Shown one piece after another: positions 8,687 through 17,080 of a stretch of 46,918 nucleotides of DNA. Position 1 is the first letter of the stretch. The number at the start of each line of letters is the position of its first letter. The notes under the pieces are model-generated. The model did not search any database. It was not told where the DNA came from and saw nothing but the letters and a program-made list of their open reading frames with translations. The stretch is taken from assembly GCF_016901225.1 (NCBI RefSeq), contig NZ_JAFEUL010000025.1, forward strand, positions 1-46,918, read 5' to 3'. This DNA is from Actibacterium sp. 188UL27-1 (GTDB lineage: Bacteria; Pseudomonadota; Alphaproteobacteria; Rhodobacterales; Rhodobacteraceae). The position numbers and the translations under genes are program-made.

Positions 8687-9892
8687 CTACGATTCACGCC
8701 GGGAGAATGGGATCACTGAACCTCCTGCAGGTGCACCTGTCTCACGCGAAACGTCCGTCTTGAGAGTCAATGACACCACGTCGCCTGTTTTCTTGCTGAA
8801 CCAACCAGACGGAAGGCCAACGAGGTTCTCAATATCGCCTGGATGCATCGTGAACTCGACCGAAAGCAGGTCGTCCTTACTGCGGGTGCCGGAATCCACG
8901 ATCAGGCAAAGAGCGTCATGCAACATACGTGGCTTTGGAACAGCCCACTCCTTGTCCATCGGCTCTTGTCGGTTCCAGCCTTTAGCGGAATAGGTCTTAT
9001 AGAGCTGCGTGGCATGATCCTGCGGGATGATCTCTAGATCCACCAACCGCTTGATCTGGGCCTTCACAGAAACGCGCCAACGTTCTTTCAGAGACAGCAA
9101 CCCTGCCAGGGAGTAGTTCGGGACCTCCGGCACATAAGTCGTCTGCGGCATAAGAAACGCGCTTGCGAAACGGAATGCCTGGCGCTCGATCTCTGGAAGA
9201 TCATCGCGCAATGCTTTTGCGCTGACATTCCGGTGCAGCACAGCATGACCCAGTTCATGGGCGGCGTCCATCTGACGACGGGGGAGATTCATCTTGTCTG
9301 ATGCGAGCAAGATGTGAGGACGGTCCTCGGACTTGGACCAGCTGCAAACGCCGTCGAGTTTGGACGTTCCCATTTCGATGGAGCCGACGACACAGCCTAT
9401 CTTTTCAAGGACCGCTACGACATTTGTGCAAGGGCCTTCGCCCAATTGCCAGTGGGACCGCAGTTCGTCGGCGATGTCCTCGATGTCTTCGTCCCGAAGC
9501 TGACCGTAGCTGGAGCCACCCAGAACGTCTGGAATGTCGAGTTCTGGGAAATCAACATAGTGCTGCAAGACATGGCTGATCTCATGTAGCCAGCTCACCT
9601 GAGAAGTTTGATACTCGCGGTCGCGCTTCAGCGTGCTAACCAGTTTTCGATAGAACATCGGTCGCGGGCTGTCGAAGACCGGACGGAGAAAAAACTCTCG
9701 CCGGACCCGCAGGGCCCTCGCCAATTCTGTTAGAGCATCGGCTTCCGGCGCCTGCTTGCCGGTTTCCCAACGGGAAACCGAACTAGGGCTGACTCCTAGC
9801 ATCAGGGCCAACTCTTTCATGCTTTGAACGCGCCGGGCGGCGCGCGCCTCAACGAGACGTTCCGGCACGAAGCCGGGTGTTCCCACTCGCAT
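8687..9892 (-). CDS. XRE-family regulator fused to ImmA/IrrE zinc metallopeptidase
   Basis: A 401-residue two-domain protein. Residues about 10-63 form a Cro/C1-type helix-turn-helix (ELALMLGVSPSSVSRWETGK). A central ImmA/IrrE (COG2856) peptidase domain carries the zinc site HELGH (212-216), with a downstream acidic residue in EIERQAFRFASAFLMP as third-ligand candidate. The C-terminal 100 residues are an extension without a recognised fold. Proteins of this type both bind DNA and cleave or sense a partner, as in ImmA/ImmR and IrrE/DdrO. An upstream GTG at 9919 is possible, but the ATG at 9892 is preceded by a strong AGGAGGG and is preferred. It is preceded by the 238-aa gene and followed by the 64-aa gene, and is the best candidate regulator of the fic-gajA-gajB repeat leader. 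Confidence 0.85.
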   Translation of the reverse strand: MRVGTPGFVPERLVEARAARRVQSMKELALMLGVSPSSVSRWETGKQAPEADALTELARALRVRREFFLRPVFDSPRPMFYRKLVSTLKRDREYQTSQVSWLHEISHVLQHYVDFPELDIPDVLGGSSYGQLRDEDIEDIADELRSHWQLGEGPCTNVVAVLEKIGCVVGSIEMGTSKLDGVCSWSKSEDRPHILLASDKMNLPRRQMDAAHELGHAVLHRNVSAKALRDDLPEIERQAFRFASAFLMPQTTYVPEVPNYSLAGLLSLKERWRVSVKAQIKRLVDLEIIPQDHATQLYKTYSAKGWNRQEPMDKEWAVPKPRMLHDALCLIVDSGTRSKDDLLSVEFTMHPGDIENLVGLPSGWFSKKTGDVVSLTLKTDVSRETGAPAGGSVIPFSRRES

Positions 9893-9921
9893 TCTTCCCT
9901 CCTGTGATGCCGGTGGCACCT

Positions 9922-10638
9922 TTACGCTTTGCCATCCTGTTCATCATCCACAGATGGAGCCTCGGGAGGAACAAAAGGCTTCATCGTGCGCTTCAGGCGG
10001 ACTGCACCGCTGGCAGGCAATGCGGGAGGTGTCGAAAACGGCGAACTGGGTTCCGACACATCCCCGTCATCTGCCAGGTATTGGTCGATTCGTTCGTAGA
10101 AAAGGTATTGCTCATAATCGGAGTCAATGAGACCGATGGCCAACTCCTTGATCTTGCCGGCATGTTCAGGGTCGCGAGCGAAGAGAAACAGAATGCAGAT
10201 GTCCCCGATCTGAGGGGCAGTACCATCAAAATCGAAGTGAGGAGACAGCTTGTAGTTCAGTGTCACACCGGCCTTCCGCGACTTGTTCTTGACCGGAAGT
10301 TTGCTGGGTTCCGGCATTGCTGCGAGGCCAAGGATGAAGCCTTGCCCCTCATGCTCGAAACGCATGAACGGTTGGAAAACCTTGAAGTCCGAACCGGGGA
10401 TAATGCCACCGTCGAGCAGTGCGCCGCCATGAAGTTCACAGACCTCCTGAAACCCCTTTTCCATCATGTGGAAACGCGACATTCCCTCAAGGCGCCGTGC
10501 GCGACGTGTATCCAGACCGGAGTGATCCTGAATCATCCGATGTGCTTTAAGGGCTTCTCCGCGCAGGCGGTCCTCAAGATCAATGATCAGGCCGCGATAG
10601 ATCGCGACCGGGAAACGGGTTTTGACAAAATCCCCCAT
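9922..10638 (-). CDS. Unknown protein upstream of XRE-ImmA regulator
   Basis: A 238-residue soluble protein that I do not recognise. It opens with MGDFVKTRFPVAIYRGLIID, has a central part with mixed alpha/beta character (FQPFMRFEHEGQGF, then a run ending IGDICILFLFARDPEHAGKI), and a Pro-rich, acidic, probably disordered tail. A longer GTG start at 10716 exists, but the ATG at 10638 is chosen because GGAG lies 5 bp upstream. It is the first gene of the - strand module; its stop is followed 29 bp later by the preferred XRE-ImmA ATG. The fixed closeness to an ImmA/IrrE peptidase suggests that it is a partner, substrate or sensor of the peptidase, which is inference. Confidence 0.7.
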   Translation of the reverse strand: MGDFVKTRFPVAIYRGLIIDLEDRLRGEALKAHRMIQDHSGLDTRRARRLEGMSRFHMMEKGFQEVCELHGGALLDGGIIPGSDFKVFQPFMRFEHEGQGFILGLAAMPEPSKLPVKNKSRKAGVTLNYKLSPHFDFDGTAPQIGDICILFLFARDPEHAGKIKELAIGLIDSDYEQYLFYERIDQYLADDGDVSEPSSPFSTPPALPASGAVRLKRTMKPFVPPEAPSVDDEQDGKA

Positions 10639-10922
10639 GACTGCTCCGATTCTGTGGGGTTGCGTTTTGCGGGAAATGTGCGCTAAAAATTGCGTTAAGT
10701 CAACGTCGCGATCCACCTATGCCATGGTCTTCCTAGGTGACGGAGCGCTATGTTTCTCGAATAAAGACGCAGGTGTGATCAGTTTGAAACAGGTCTAGCG
10801 GAGAAGTCCAAGTGTCGTCAGGAACATGACAGCCCGTCACATGGAACAACGCTGGAACCACATGGCAAAAGATCGCAGAATTTGTAACCGCTTGTATTCA
10901 TGAATTCTAATGGTGAAGAATA
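10639..10922. promoter_or_regulatory. Divergent intergenic region between the ImmA/Gabija module and the sbcD-like operon
   Basis: This 284-bp stretch separates two divergent operons and must hold both promoters. It contains ATTCATGAATTC (10896-10907), which shares CATGAATTC with the repeat at the fic start, and two CACATGG copies about 20 bp apart near 10838-10864. The sbcD-like ATG has a GGTGAAG ribosome binding site. No promoter can be named with confidence. Confidence 0.4.
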
Positions 10923-12101
10923 ATGCGTCTACTTGTTACTGCCGACATTCACCTAGGTTCTCCGATCAGGTCGGTCGCACTGCGAAACCCCGATCTTGGG
11001 GATCGTTTGAAGCAAGCTAGTCGCGACACGTTCGTACGGATCATAGACCTGGCGATCTCTGAGAAGGTCGACGCGCTCGTGTTGGCGGGGGACACTTTCG
11101 ACAACGGATACCCAGATCTCCGATCGCGCGCCTTCCTGATCGCACAGTTGTCACGGGCCGCGGAGGCAGGTGTGCCAACGGTCTTGGTCCGAGGTAACCA
11201 CGACGCGTTGCTCGATCACCGTGCCCACGGAGAGCTTGGTCCCAACATCCATCTTCTTCACAAGGAAATGCCAACGGTCGAAATCGGCGACACCGCCTTT
11301 CACGGGCTTTCGTACGATGCAGCTCATGTCGGAAAGAGCTTCCTTCCCGACTACCCGAAACCGGTGCCGGACAAGCGAAATGTCGGTCTTATGCATACCT
11401 CGCTCGATGGCGCTCCCGGTCATGACCCGTATGCGCCCTGCGCCGCAGCCGACCTGATGGCGCATGGCTTCGACCTTTGGTGCCTCGGTCACATACATGC
11501 GCCGTTCGAGCGTCGGGATGGCCCCGTCTTGGCGGTCATGCCGGGCATCCCGCAACCGCGCCATTTCGGTGAGCGCCAAGGCGGGACAGTTACGCTTGTC
11601 GAAATGGGAGACGGCGCACCCGTAGCCGAGCGGCGCGACGTCTCGCGGTTGGGCTTTGCCGAGTTGGAATTGGACCTCCAGGACTCCGGCGATCAGCAGG
11701 ATATGGTTGCTTCCCTTAGAGACGGGTTCTTATCGGCGCAGCTCCCGAATAAGGATGCCGCCGTCCGGCTGAGGGCAACGAGCTTGAGGCAGAGCGGCGC
11801 GTTTGTCACGGAGCTCGCAGCGGAAGTGCTGGACGACGTTGATCGGGTATTTCTGGATAAGGTCGAGGTAGTGCCGCCCTCCCGCTCGCCTAACACCGAG
11901 ACAGATGACCTTGTCCGCCTGATGCGTACGGAAATGGCGGAAGACGGTTTTAGGCAAGCCGCCCTGCAACAACTTGATGAGGTCCGAACCGCGCTGCCGA
12001 ATGAAATCGCTGCAGAACTGGAAGATCACGCTCTGGATGCATTGCTCGAGGACGCCATCGCTGAGGTGATGCTTGCGCTTCATGCGGAGCGCGCGGAATG
12101 A
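10923..12101 (+). CDS. SbcD/Mre11-like DNA repair exonuclease (YhaO-type metallophosphoesterase)
   Basis: A 392-residue calcineurin-like phosphoesterase of the SbcD/Mre11/YhaO group. Metal-binding motifs are complete: DIHLGS (D8, H10), LAGDTFDN (D57), RGNHD (N92, H93, D94), GLMHTSL, and the terminal LGHIH pair. The C-terminal 130 residues form a helical/beta capping extension that would contact the ATPase partner. These enzymes are Mn-dependent endo/exonucleases acting on DNA ends and hairpins. The ATG follows GGTGAAG at a good distance. Its stop overlaps the ATG of the next gene (ATGA at 12098), so it is translationally coupled to the SbcC-like ATPase. The family is clear; whether it is a repair enzyme or defence nuclease here is open. 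Confidence 0.88.
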   Translation: MRLLVTADIHLGSPIRSVALRNPDLGDRLKQASRDTFVRIIDLAISEKVDALVLAGDTFDNGYPDLRSRAFLIAQLSRAAEAGVPTVLVRGNHDALLDHRAHGELGPNIHLLHKEMPTVEIGDTAFHGLSYDAAHVGKSFLPDYPKPVPDKRNVGLMHTSLDGAPGHDPYAPCAAADLMAHGFDLWCLGHIHAPFERRDGPVLAVMPGIPQPRHFGERQGGTVTLVEMGDGAPVAERRDVSRLGFAELELDLQDSGDQQDMVASLRDGFLSAQLPNKDAAVRLRATSLRQSGAFVTELAAEVLDDVDRVFLDKVEVVPPSRSPNTETDDLVRLMRTEMAEDGFRQAALQQLDEVRTALPNEIAAELEDHALDALLEDAIAEVMLALHAERAE

Positions 12102-15100
12102 GGCTGAATGCGCTGCATCTCATCCGCTATGGCAATTTCGAAGACGCTGAAATCGTCTTTCCGGTGCCCGCGCGTGACACCCCTGATGTATCCGTCGTTT
12201 TCGGGCCGAACGAGGCCGGAAAGTCGACCGCGTTTCATGCGTTACTGGAGATTTTCTTTGGCTTCCGGGCTGGTGCGCATCCCTACGCATTCCGGTTCGA
12301 GCGCAGCGACTTGCTTGTAGGGGCGGACCTTGATCTCCCCGACCGAGGGGCGACTGTCCTGAGGCGAAATAGTAAGCGGTCGCAGTCCTTGCTGGACACG
12401 GACAATCGGCCAATTGCCGACACGATCCTCGGGAGCGCGTTGCACGGGTTAACCCGGCACGAATTCGAGGAGCGGTTCTCGCTGGATGAAAGAGGTCTGC
12501 GGGACGGCGGCGAACGGATTGCCAGTGCGAAGGGCGACTTGGGCCAACTCTTGCATGCGGGCGTCTCGGGTCTGACCGGCATTTCGGAGACGCTGAACAC
12601 GCTGTCGGAGCGCGCCGACAAATTCCACAAAAAACATGGCCGTGCCACGGAGCTGAAACTGGCGAGCGACCGCCTGAAAAAGATCGGTCGCGAGCTTCGA
12701 GCGGATCGGCTGACCTCGGAACGGGAACGAACTCTTCGTCAGGACCGTGACCAGAAGGCTGCACTGTTCGACGCGGAAAACACGGCGCTGGTCACCGCGC
12801 AGAAACGCCGTCTTGCCTCCACGGCGGCCAGTACGTGGTTCGACCGAACCGAGGAGATGGAGCGACTCGCCGAGACCCTGAAGAACTACCCGAGTGGCCC
12901 GGACCTGCCACGGGATGCGGCCGAGCGCGTGGCGGCGCTTGTGGAGAAAATCTCCTCGCTCGAGGCCAGGATCTCGGAGGCAGACGATGACGTCGCCGGC
13001 CTGGACCAGATCATTGAGGGGAACCCCGCTGACACGCTCGCCCCGGCGCTGAGCGCCGAGTTGGAACGTCTCGATCAGATGAAGGTCGATGGAGCCCCGT
13101 TGATGGACCGCGCCACGACGGCGCACGCGGATCTCGACCGTCGCACTGCAGACCGGGACGCGCTCGCCACGGAGATATCGGCGGCGCTGGCGCGGCTCTC
13201 GATGTCCGGCACTGCCGTGTCGGATCTTGTCCTCGACACGGAGGACTTGGAAGAGATCGCGGAGGCTGTCGAAGCTTGTCGCATGGCGAGCGAGGCGTTG
13301 AACACGGCGAAGGCCGTCGCCGATGCCGCGAGAGCGAGGGAGGGCGAGCCGCCTAGCGAACCGCAAGATCTGACGCTCCTGCGCGTCGCATTCGAGGCCT
13401 GGAGGCCGGTTTCGGACCTGACCGCGTTCGAAACAGAGCGGGAACAAACCCTCGCGCGCCTCACCAAGGCTGCCGCCGACTTACCTGCGGACTGGACTGG
13501 CTTGGTCGACGCCGGCCTACCCGCGCCCGAAACGCTTGAGAAAGCCGCGCGAGAGTGGTCGGACTTATCCTCGGATATCGCCGCAGCCGAGAGCAACGTC
13601 GAGGAGCGCTCGAAAGAATTGGAGGATGCAACAGCAGATCTCTCGGCTTTGCAGGCCGCGCCCGAGGCGGTGGATGTCGCAACGACCGAGGAAACCCGCC
13701 GCCACCGCGACCTGGCTTGGACTCGCCACCGCGACGACCTGTCCGATCCCTCCGCAGACCAATTCGAGGCGGCGATGCGTGCGGACGACAGCGCACGCGG
13801 CCATTTCGTGGCGGGGGCGGAGATCCGCCAGCGGCGACTTGAAGCGCAGAGGCGGGAAAGGACAGCGAAGGCGCGTTTCGAAACCGCTGAAGCGCGGCTG
13901 GCAAACCTGATCGACCGCCGCGAGAGTTTGTCAGAGGTTCATTCGAGGCTATCGGTGAGGCTCGGTCTGGAAGCAGGCGCCCCTCCGGCGGCTTTCGGAC
14001 CACGCCATCAGGCTCTTGCAGCGGCGGCCAACGCCGCTGCCGATCACTCGAACGCGCAAGCAGCGTCGGATACCCGCCGCCACCGCGAAGAAGCCTTACG
14101 CTCCGAACTGATGGAAGCGGCCCGCGCCTTGGATCTCGGCGTGGATAAAGGCAATATGGCTGCCCTAGTGCAAAGGGTTCTTACGCTGGAAGAAAGTGTT
14201 CGCAAGGCCTGGAGTAAATGGAAGGACAGCCAGAAGGCCATCGACAAACTGGACGACGACGCGCTGGTCAAGAAGGACGATCTAAAACAGGCCGAGCTCG
14301 AGTTCGAACGGTTGACTTCCTCTTTGCCGCTACCGGATCGCTCGGTCGAAGGAGTCCGGACTGCTCTTCCACAGTTATGGAACTTAATTCGGCTACACAC
14401 CGATCATCAGCGTCTCGATGAGCGGGTCGAGGCTCTGCAGCAGGCGATTTCGGCGTATTCAGACGGGGCCGAACGGCTGGCGAAGATCCTTGGTACGACA
14501 GATGATCAGGGCGGGCTGGAACCTATTCAGACCATCGACCAGGCGCGCTTGCGTGTAGCGGCGGCAACGCGCGCCGACGAACAACGTGGCGATGCCGAGT
14601 CACGCAGGGACAAGGCCAAGGCGGCACGAGATCGCCACAAAACCGATCTTGAGACCGCGGAGAATGAATTAGGTGATCGTTTCAAGGGTCAAGGAGACGA
14701 CAGCCTTATGCCAAGCGATCGCATTGCCCGGCTCGTTGAGCGAGATCGACTGCGTGCCAAACATCTAGCGGCGGATCAGGAAAGGCAGCAGGCCATCGTT
14801 GGCGTCGACAAGGACCTCTTCGGCGAGGAACTCGACCGGATGCCGGACGCCTCTCGTGGAATTGTTCTCGAACAGCAGGTGCAAGATGCGCAAGACAGCC
14901 GCGACGCAGCGCGCGATGCGGCACGTGAGGCCGAGCGTTTGTACCGCGAAGCATTCGACGCCTCCGACCGTAGTGATCTGGTCACCGAACAGGCGACGTT
15001 ACTGGAGGCGCTCCGCAGCGGCGGTCGCAACGCGGTCGTTGCGCGGCTGGGTGTGCTGGCGGCCCGAGGGGCACTTCGCCGGCTGGCAGAGGAACGACGC

Positions 15101-15505
15101 AGCGACATGCTGCGCGATGTCGAAGCGGCCTTTGTCACCATGACCGCGCCCAAGTGGCGCGGCGTCGAGGTTTGGAGCCAGGTCGAAGGTGAAAAGCTGG
15201 TCGGCATCGACGCCGACGGGGACAAGGTTCCGGTCGATAAGATGTCGACGGGGACTATGGGCCAGCTTTACTTCGCCTTGCGGCTAGCGGGGTATCGCAG
15301 CTTTGCGCGTGACCTCGGACCCCTTCCGATGGTCCTCGACGACATCATGGAAACGTTCGACGACACACGGGCCCGGGCCGCATTGCAACTGTGCGCCGAG
15401 ATAGGGGCAAGTGGGCAGGCAATCCTCTTCACGCACCACGCGCACTTGGTTGAGATGGCCCAGACCGCAATTCCGGGGGTGGCCATTGTAGATATGCCAG
15501 CCTGA
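12098..15505 (+). CDS. SbcC/Rad50-like AAA ATPase (YhaN-type) with long coiled coil
   Basis: A 1135-residue SMC-like ATPase. Walker A is FGPNEAGKST (35-44). The ABC signature region is MSTGTMGQLYFALR (from about 1049), Walker B is MVLDDIMETFDD (1078-1089), and the switch histidine lies in FTHHAHL near 1112. Between the half-ATPases lie some 900 residues rich in Glu, Arg, Ala and Leu with heptad character. No CxxC zinc hook is visible in the middle, unlike classical SbcC/Rad50 and in line with YhaN-type proteins. With the coupled SbcD-like nuclease it should form a DNA-end processing machine. It is followed by 194 bp and then the HIRAN gene on the same strand. An inverted repeat (TCAACC...GGTTGA, 15506-15532) after the stop lacks a T-run. 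Confidence 0.88.
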   Translation: MRLNALHLIRYGNFEDAEIVFPVPARDTPDVSVVFGPNEAGKSTAFHALLEIFFGFRAGAHPYAFRFERSDLLVGADLDLPDRGATVLRRNSKRSQSLLDTDNRPIADTILGSALHGLTRHEFEERFSLDERGLRDGGERIASAKGDLGQLLHAGVSGLTGISETLNTLSERADKFHKKHGRATELKLASDRLKKIGRELRADRLTSERERTLRQDRDQKAALFDAENTALVTAQKRRLASTAASTWFDRTEEMERLAETLKNYPSGPDLPRDAAERVAALVEKISSLEARISEADDDVAGLDQIIEGNPADTLAPALSAELERLDQMKVDGAPLMDRATTAHADLDRRTADRDALATEISAALARLSMSGTAVSDLVLDTEDLEEIAEAVEACRMASEALNTAKAVADAARAREGEPPSEPQDLTLLRVAFEAWRPVSDLTAFETEREQTLARLTKAAADLPADWTGLVDAGLPAPETLEKAAREWSDLSSDIAAAESNVEERSKELEDATADLSALQAAPEAVDVATTEETRRHRDLAWTRHRDDLSDPSADQFEAAMRADDSARGHFVAGAEIRQRRLEAQRRERTAKARFETAEARLANLIDRRESLSEVHSRLSVRLGLEAGAPPAAFGPRHQALAAAANAAADHSNAQAASDTRRHREEALRSELMEAARALDLGVDKGNMAALVQRVLTLEESVRKAWSKWKDSQKAIDKLDDDALVKKDDLKQAELEFERLTSSLPLPDRSVEGVRTALPQLWNLIRLHTDHQRLDERVEALQQAISAYSDGAERLAKILGTTDDQGGLEPIQTIDQARLRVAAATRADEQRGDAESRRDKAKAARDRHKTDLETAENELGDRFKGQGDDSLMPSDRIARLVERDRLRAKHLAADQERQQAIVGVDKDLFGEELDRMPDASRGIVLEQQVQDAQDSRDAARDAAREAERLYREAFDASDRSDLVTEQATLLEALRSGGRNAVVARLGVLAARGALRRLAEERRSDMLRDVEAAFVTMTAPKWRGVEVWSQVEGEKLVGIDADGDKVPVDKMSTGTMGQLYFALRLAGYRSFARDLGPLPMVLDDIMETFDDTRARAALQLCAEIGASGQAILFTHHAHLVEMAQTAIPGVAIVDMPA

Positions 15506-15699
15506 TCAACCGAGTCCTCAATTCTTGGTTGACCCCCCACTTGTCGCTGGACCGGACTGCCTGATGGACCGGCGGCGCCGAAGCCGCACTCCGCTCATTT
15601 CACCTTTATGCGGAAAATGGGTTCGCGCCGACAACGACAATGGAGAATGCAGTCCGTTGACGTCAGAACAGCCGAACGCTGAGTTGGGGAGTACCAAGT

Positions 15700-16872
15700 A
15701 TGGCGCTAGGCAGTCATTATGTAGGACGTCGTCGAAGGACGCTTTTCGGATGGAGGAAGAAAGTGAGCTTTTCGTTCTGGTGGATCGTTGGCGGAGTCGT
15801 TCTCGTCATTCTCGGAATCTGGGCCTGGAAGCCGAGTAAGGCCACCCGACAACACCGGCATGACGATGAGACCCGGCCCTCAACCGAAGCGGCAAAACCC
15901 AAGGCGACTTCCGGCGCCAAGCAACGCGGATTGCGGGCACCGGCTTCGATGGGTTGGGATGTCCATGAGTTTGGCGACAATGCGCCCGCGGGCGATTGGG
16001 TACAGTGGAAGATTGGAAGCGGATGGTTCGACGTCCAAGGACTCTTCAATCACAAGGAGTCAGCAAGAGAGTTTCTTCGACTGGCCGCCCAAGCCGACGA
16101 GCGGGGCGAGCCTTTCGGGGCATTGCTTAATCCCGAGCCTGACAACAAGTTTGACAAGAACGCCATGCAGGTGATCGGCATCCTTGGTCCGCACGAAACG
16201 CCAACATCACGGGTCTTCTTGGGCTATGTGCCCGCCGATGTGGCTGCTGAGGTCGCAAGCTTTCCGGAGGGGATGCCAATTGCCGTGGAACTGAAGAAGT
16301 CCCGGATCGGGGAGGTCGACGTCATATTGAACTGCGCAGGTCTATGGCCACCAGCCAAGCAGCGACGGGAGCAGGGATTTGAGAAAGCGCCATCGAAACC
16401 TGTCACCAGAGTGGACGAGAACGCACTCGAGAAGCTCGATTCATTGATCGAGCGGATGAACGCGATGCCTGCCCTTACAGCGAAGCAGGCGGATGCGAGG
16501 CAGAAAAAGAACAGGATCGATTTCATCGAGGACGATGAGGCTACGATTCAGCGCAAGTTGGTCGAAATGGAAGCCGGCAGATCGCCTTCGGTTCTCGAGG
16601 ACCCTGGCGGCATCAAACAATACGACAACGACCTCGCCAAGCAGGTGGAGATCGTCAGCGAGGGACTCGATGGATGGGAACGCTCCGGCATGACACCCGC
16701 GCCGTACTATTCCTACCGGATTGCTGTGATCCTTTCGAAGCAGAAAGAGGTTGAGCGCGAGAAGGCTTTCCTAGCCGCTTGGTGCAGGCATTTCTCCGAA
16801 GTTGGTATCGGGCAGCGCTATACGGACTTGGTCGAGCGAGCTCGCAAGAAGGGTGCCATTCCAGCGGACTGA
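15700..16872 (+). CDS. Membrane-anchored HIRAN-domain protein
   Basis: A 390-residue protein with a positively charged N-terminus (RRRRTLFGWRKK), one transmembrane helix at about 24-43, and a basic linker. A HIRAN-like domain spans about 108-190 (AREFLRLAAQADERG, then ALLNPEPDNKFDKNAMQVIG and a strand VFLGYVP). HIRAN domains bind the 3' ends of single-stranded DNA, as in HLTF/Rad5, and occur in standalone and membrane-linked bacterial forms. The C-terminal 170 residues are helical, with no recognised fold. The positive-inside rule puts the HIRAN domain in the periplasm if the N-terminus stays inside, so topology needs care. A GGGGAG lies before the ATG. It follows the sbcCD-like pair on the same strand by 194 bp, possibly as a third component. 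Confidence 0.75.
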   Translation: MALGSHYVGRRRRTLFGWRKKVSFSFWWIVGGVVLVILGIWAWKPSKATRQHRHDDETRPSTEAAKPKATSGAKQRGLRAPASMGWDVHEFGDNAPAGDWVQWKIGSGWFDVQGLFNHKESAREFLRLAAQADERGEPFGALLNPEPDNKFDKNAMQVIGILGPHETPTSRVFLGYVPADVAAEVASFPEGMPIAVELKKSRIGEVDVILNCAGLWPPAKQRREQGFEKAPSKPVTRVDENALEKLDSLIERMNAMPALTAKQADARQKKNRIDFIEDDEATIQRKLVEMEAGRSPSVLEDPGGIKQYDNDLAKQVEIVSEGLDGWERSGMTPAPYYSYRIAVILSKQKEVEREKAFLAAWCRHFSEVGIGQRYTDLVERARKKGAIPAD

Positions 16873-17080
16873 AATTTGGTGCAGGTGATTTGGCACGCCC
16901 GTGGTAGCGCAGGTATTTGCCGGTTGGAGCGGTGATGATAATGGGACCCACTACTACCAATTGCCTGAGACGATTAGGTAGCGGATGACTCAGATTTGCC
17001 TTTTCGATTGCCGTTAGATCAAAAAATTAGAGCACGTCATATTAGTCACGTCAGCGTTGCATAGGTTCCTCTCAGGACCG

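Noticed and set aside
9922-10716. Longer GTG start at 10716 for the 238-aa protein
   Set aside because: No ribosome site at GTG, and GGAG before the ATG at 10638; the extra 26 residues look unlike the rest.
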